A program made the position numbers and the translations under genes. The notes below the pieces were generated by a model. The model worked only from the letters and a program-made list of their open reading frames with translations, ran no database searches and was not told the origin of the DNA. DNA of 64,000 bases from CAYOBW01 sp964402115 (GTDB lineage: Bacteria; Verrucomicrobiota; Kiritimatiellia; UBA8416; CAYOBW01): assembly GCA_964402115.1 (NCBI GenBank), contig CAYOBW010000007.1:6359-70358 (forward strand). Direction: 5' to 3'. Shown piece by piece: positions 63,301 to 64,000 of the stretch; within the stretch, counting starts at the first letter, position 1; the number at the start of each line of letters is the position of its first letter.

Positions 63301-64000
63301 CTTTCCGTTTGCGCATCCGATCGAGAGCATCGACTTCTTCCTGGCCAGGACCGGCGCGGCGGCGACCGGCGAGATGTTCCTGAGCCCGGTCAATCTCTGC
63401 AAGGGCTACGAGGTCAACGAGACATTCGTCACCTGTGGCGTCGGCAAGACGCCGGCGGATTGGGAAGTCAAGGGCGGCGGTGTCCGGCCGTTCGAATGCG
63501 GCACGAAGCCGGACATCTTCAGTCTCCACGTCACCGGCGAGGCGACCCGGCCGATCAGGACCTGGACAGGGAAAACCGTATTCGCATGCAAATTCCTGCT
63601 GCCGGACAAGGCGGACCGGCTAAGCATCAATCTGGGCGGCGTGGAGTTGTCGGGAGTCGTTCCCTATCGCTCCAACCTGTGGTACATGGCAAAGGTCGTT
63701 GCGGACCCGGCAACCCGGACCGCGGCGGTCACGATCAACGGCAAACCGCTGCCGGATAAGGTGAGGTTCCCCGAGGCCGGGAAGTTCATCCGGTTCGCTG
63801 GCGCGCTGTGGGTGGATGATGTGGAGGTCTACCCGTGGCGCGATTATCCGGCCGACTATGTGCCCGAACCCAAGCCGGTGTCGGCATCGCACCTGCTCGG
63901 CGTGCAGAGCTGCAACCTGTGGCGCGAGGGCACCGCGTATGCCGGGTGGGACTACGTCTATCCGCATGCGGACAAGCGCAAACCGTATCTGGGCTGGTAC
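60338..64000 (+). CDS. GH127-related multidomain glycosidase, runs off the window
   Basis: The frame is open from the ATG at 60338 (after GGAAAGG) to the last base, 1,221 residues without a stop. A signal peptide is likely (MRKLAAAWIVTTHLLLGGEM). The first 600 residues form a diverged DUF1680 domain: Glu352 and Cys354 in LEGCTHARWM and Cys425-Cys426 in ITCCYYNVMD occupy the zinc-thiolate positions of the three GH127 copies, but surrounding sequence differs strongly. Next is a rhamnosidase N-terminal-like sandwich (WIWFPDAGNPGENAPVGKRW; ATVCADNEFTLFVGG), then further beta-sandwich modules, and from about residue 1190 a new domain starting SCNLWREGTAYAGWDYVYPH and PYLGWY. That style resembles the start of GH99-like glycosidase domains, a weak guess. 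Codons with A or T in the third position are clearly commoner than in its neighbours, suggesting separate origin. Confidence 0.78.
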   Translation, partial: MRKLAAAWIVTTHLLLGGEMRSAAAEPKAAVQDRFQLLPPGSVRLEGSIQARIQQQSGLSFDARTLAAMADVFRKRQNGFADGEFWGKCVRSLCHSYQYTADPHLKAMLDETLADLLSTQTPDGAITGYRPDKQPYDTDVWDRKYALLGLINGYESTRDPRVLEACRKMADHLLAQVGPPPKVRVYDTHYGSRPNFPQNPSLREICFAGIESSSILEPMVRLYRLTGEPRYLEFCRYLVEVEGGSLRGSIFEAALAGRDAKDFGGDGDPNHSVAHAYSVISCFEGLLEYYRFSGDPRWKQAAENLYENVLAKELAIIGSCCGYGKVSKGIAPTEQFNHTAFYQTAPVIDGLEGCTHARWMAFCRQLLLLTGEARFADQFERTLYNAFLGGIRPDGEAVDYHTQLNGTRPAKVNYHKVFNGKDITCCYYNVMDTLALIPTVAVLSSEGGPVVNLYIPGSTKVHLADGNEVVLEQATDYPKSGEIAIKVNPAKAARFPVRVRIPAWSVKTSVTVNGKAVEAKPGAYLCMDRKWSTGDTIALSLDMRCRLVRPPAGTPEDASAFQALLRGPIVLARDKRLGGNIHEDVDIQADAEGYVKLTAMTSTIPALVQFTVPTVRGGTFPVIDFATSGNTWDAQSERVTWIPRVSPPSARWIWFPDAGNPGENAPVGKRWFRRVLEIPAGREIKQATATVCADNEFTLFVGGRRVGSGSTWQKPVQMDIRPDLKPGPLVLAIEAANTVFTGPNPAGLLGCVQVEFTAGPPLIHFTDGSWKTCDQELAGWQTLGFKDADWKSARVLGRSDMQPWGALAELAWAKQVPARVLQPFLRDVATGYLLQYSFMSPRPYCWKNDETVLLSGWEVDKSGGHLEYQPTCRYPDGFAFHSDWFKLVDTSTNAALTLKHQVARQTEGLVTLEFRFKLPAVQDGAAWQLRDLERAGVSIVTSGGNLCWESGTVLMPYETNREYGVKVVADITAKKASVSVDGEVKARDFPFAHPIESIDFFLARTGAAATGEMFLSPVNLCKGYEVNETFVTCGVGKTPADWEVKGGGVRPFECGTKPDIFSLHVTGEATRPIRTWTGKTVFACKFLLPDKADRLSINLGGVELSGVVPYRSNLWYMAKVVADPATRTAAVTINGKPLPDKVRFPEAGKFIRFAGALWVDDVEVYPWRDYPADYVPEPKPVSASHLLGVQSCNLWREGTAYAGWDYVYPHADKRKPYLGWY

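Overview
The window is a G+C-rich stretch from a Gram-negative, polysaccharide-degrading bacterium, most likely in the PVC group (Kiritimatiellota/Verrucomicrobiota-like). This rests on gene content: many secreted glycosidases, a secreted sulfatase, several DUF1680/GH127 proteins, autotransporter-associated beta-strand repeats without a beta-barrel, LamG-type and PA14 domains, and no SusC/SusD pair. The assignment is an inference. Every convincing gene lies on the + strand, gaps are short, and several neighbours overlap by ATGA. This implies long co-transcribed units.

1-14 kb: the end of a beta-strand-repeat protein, a membrane-anchored metallophosphoesterase fusion, a sialate O-acetylesterase, two tandem GH127 enzymes (the second crossed by a 100-N assembly gap), a GH2 enzyme with a PA14 tail, and a GH51-type arabinofuranosidase. 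A palindromic dispersed repeat closes this block.

14-26 kb: a formylglycine-generating-enzyme-like lipoprotein lacking one active-site Cys, a second GH51, a secreted metallophosphoesterase, a Cys-type sulfatase, a small beta-strand-repeat protein, a GH29 fucosidase, an internally deleted uroporphyrinogen-decarboxylase-like remnant and a third GH127 enzyme.

26-33 kb: an ORF6N-domain gene carrying two in-frame palindromes, a sialate O-acetylesterase fused to adhesin-like domains, and a 1,223-residue multidomain protein with an HELAH motif, a beta-helix and PA14/LamG domains.

33.5-56 kb: a strong sigma70-like promoter precedes a run of very large surface proteins (1,747, 3,665, 1,336 and 684 residues). 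They are built from shared modules: PATR repeats, a five-copy TNPG-type module, bacterial repeat domains, Ig-like repeats and a LamG-like module found seven times. These four proteins, and the smaller one at 19.7 kb, end in a short tail resembling G-T-(V/M/L)-(L/F)-I-V-(R/K). None ends in a recognisable barrel, PEP-CTERM or full T9SS domain.

56-64 kb: two more secreted metallophosphoesterases with lectin/FN3 modules, then a large GH127-related multidomain protein that runs off the end.

Together the enzymes could strip sulfate, O-acetyl, fucose, galactose-type and L-arabinofuranose groups from a complex plant or algal glycan, while the large repeat proteins probably form surface structures or bind substrate. 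No transporter, regulator, tRNA, rRNA, CRISPR array or transposase was seen. No long gene-free stretch exists: the longest gap, 13967-14139, is 173 bases.
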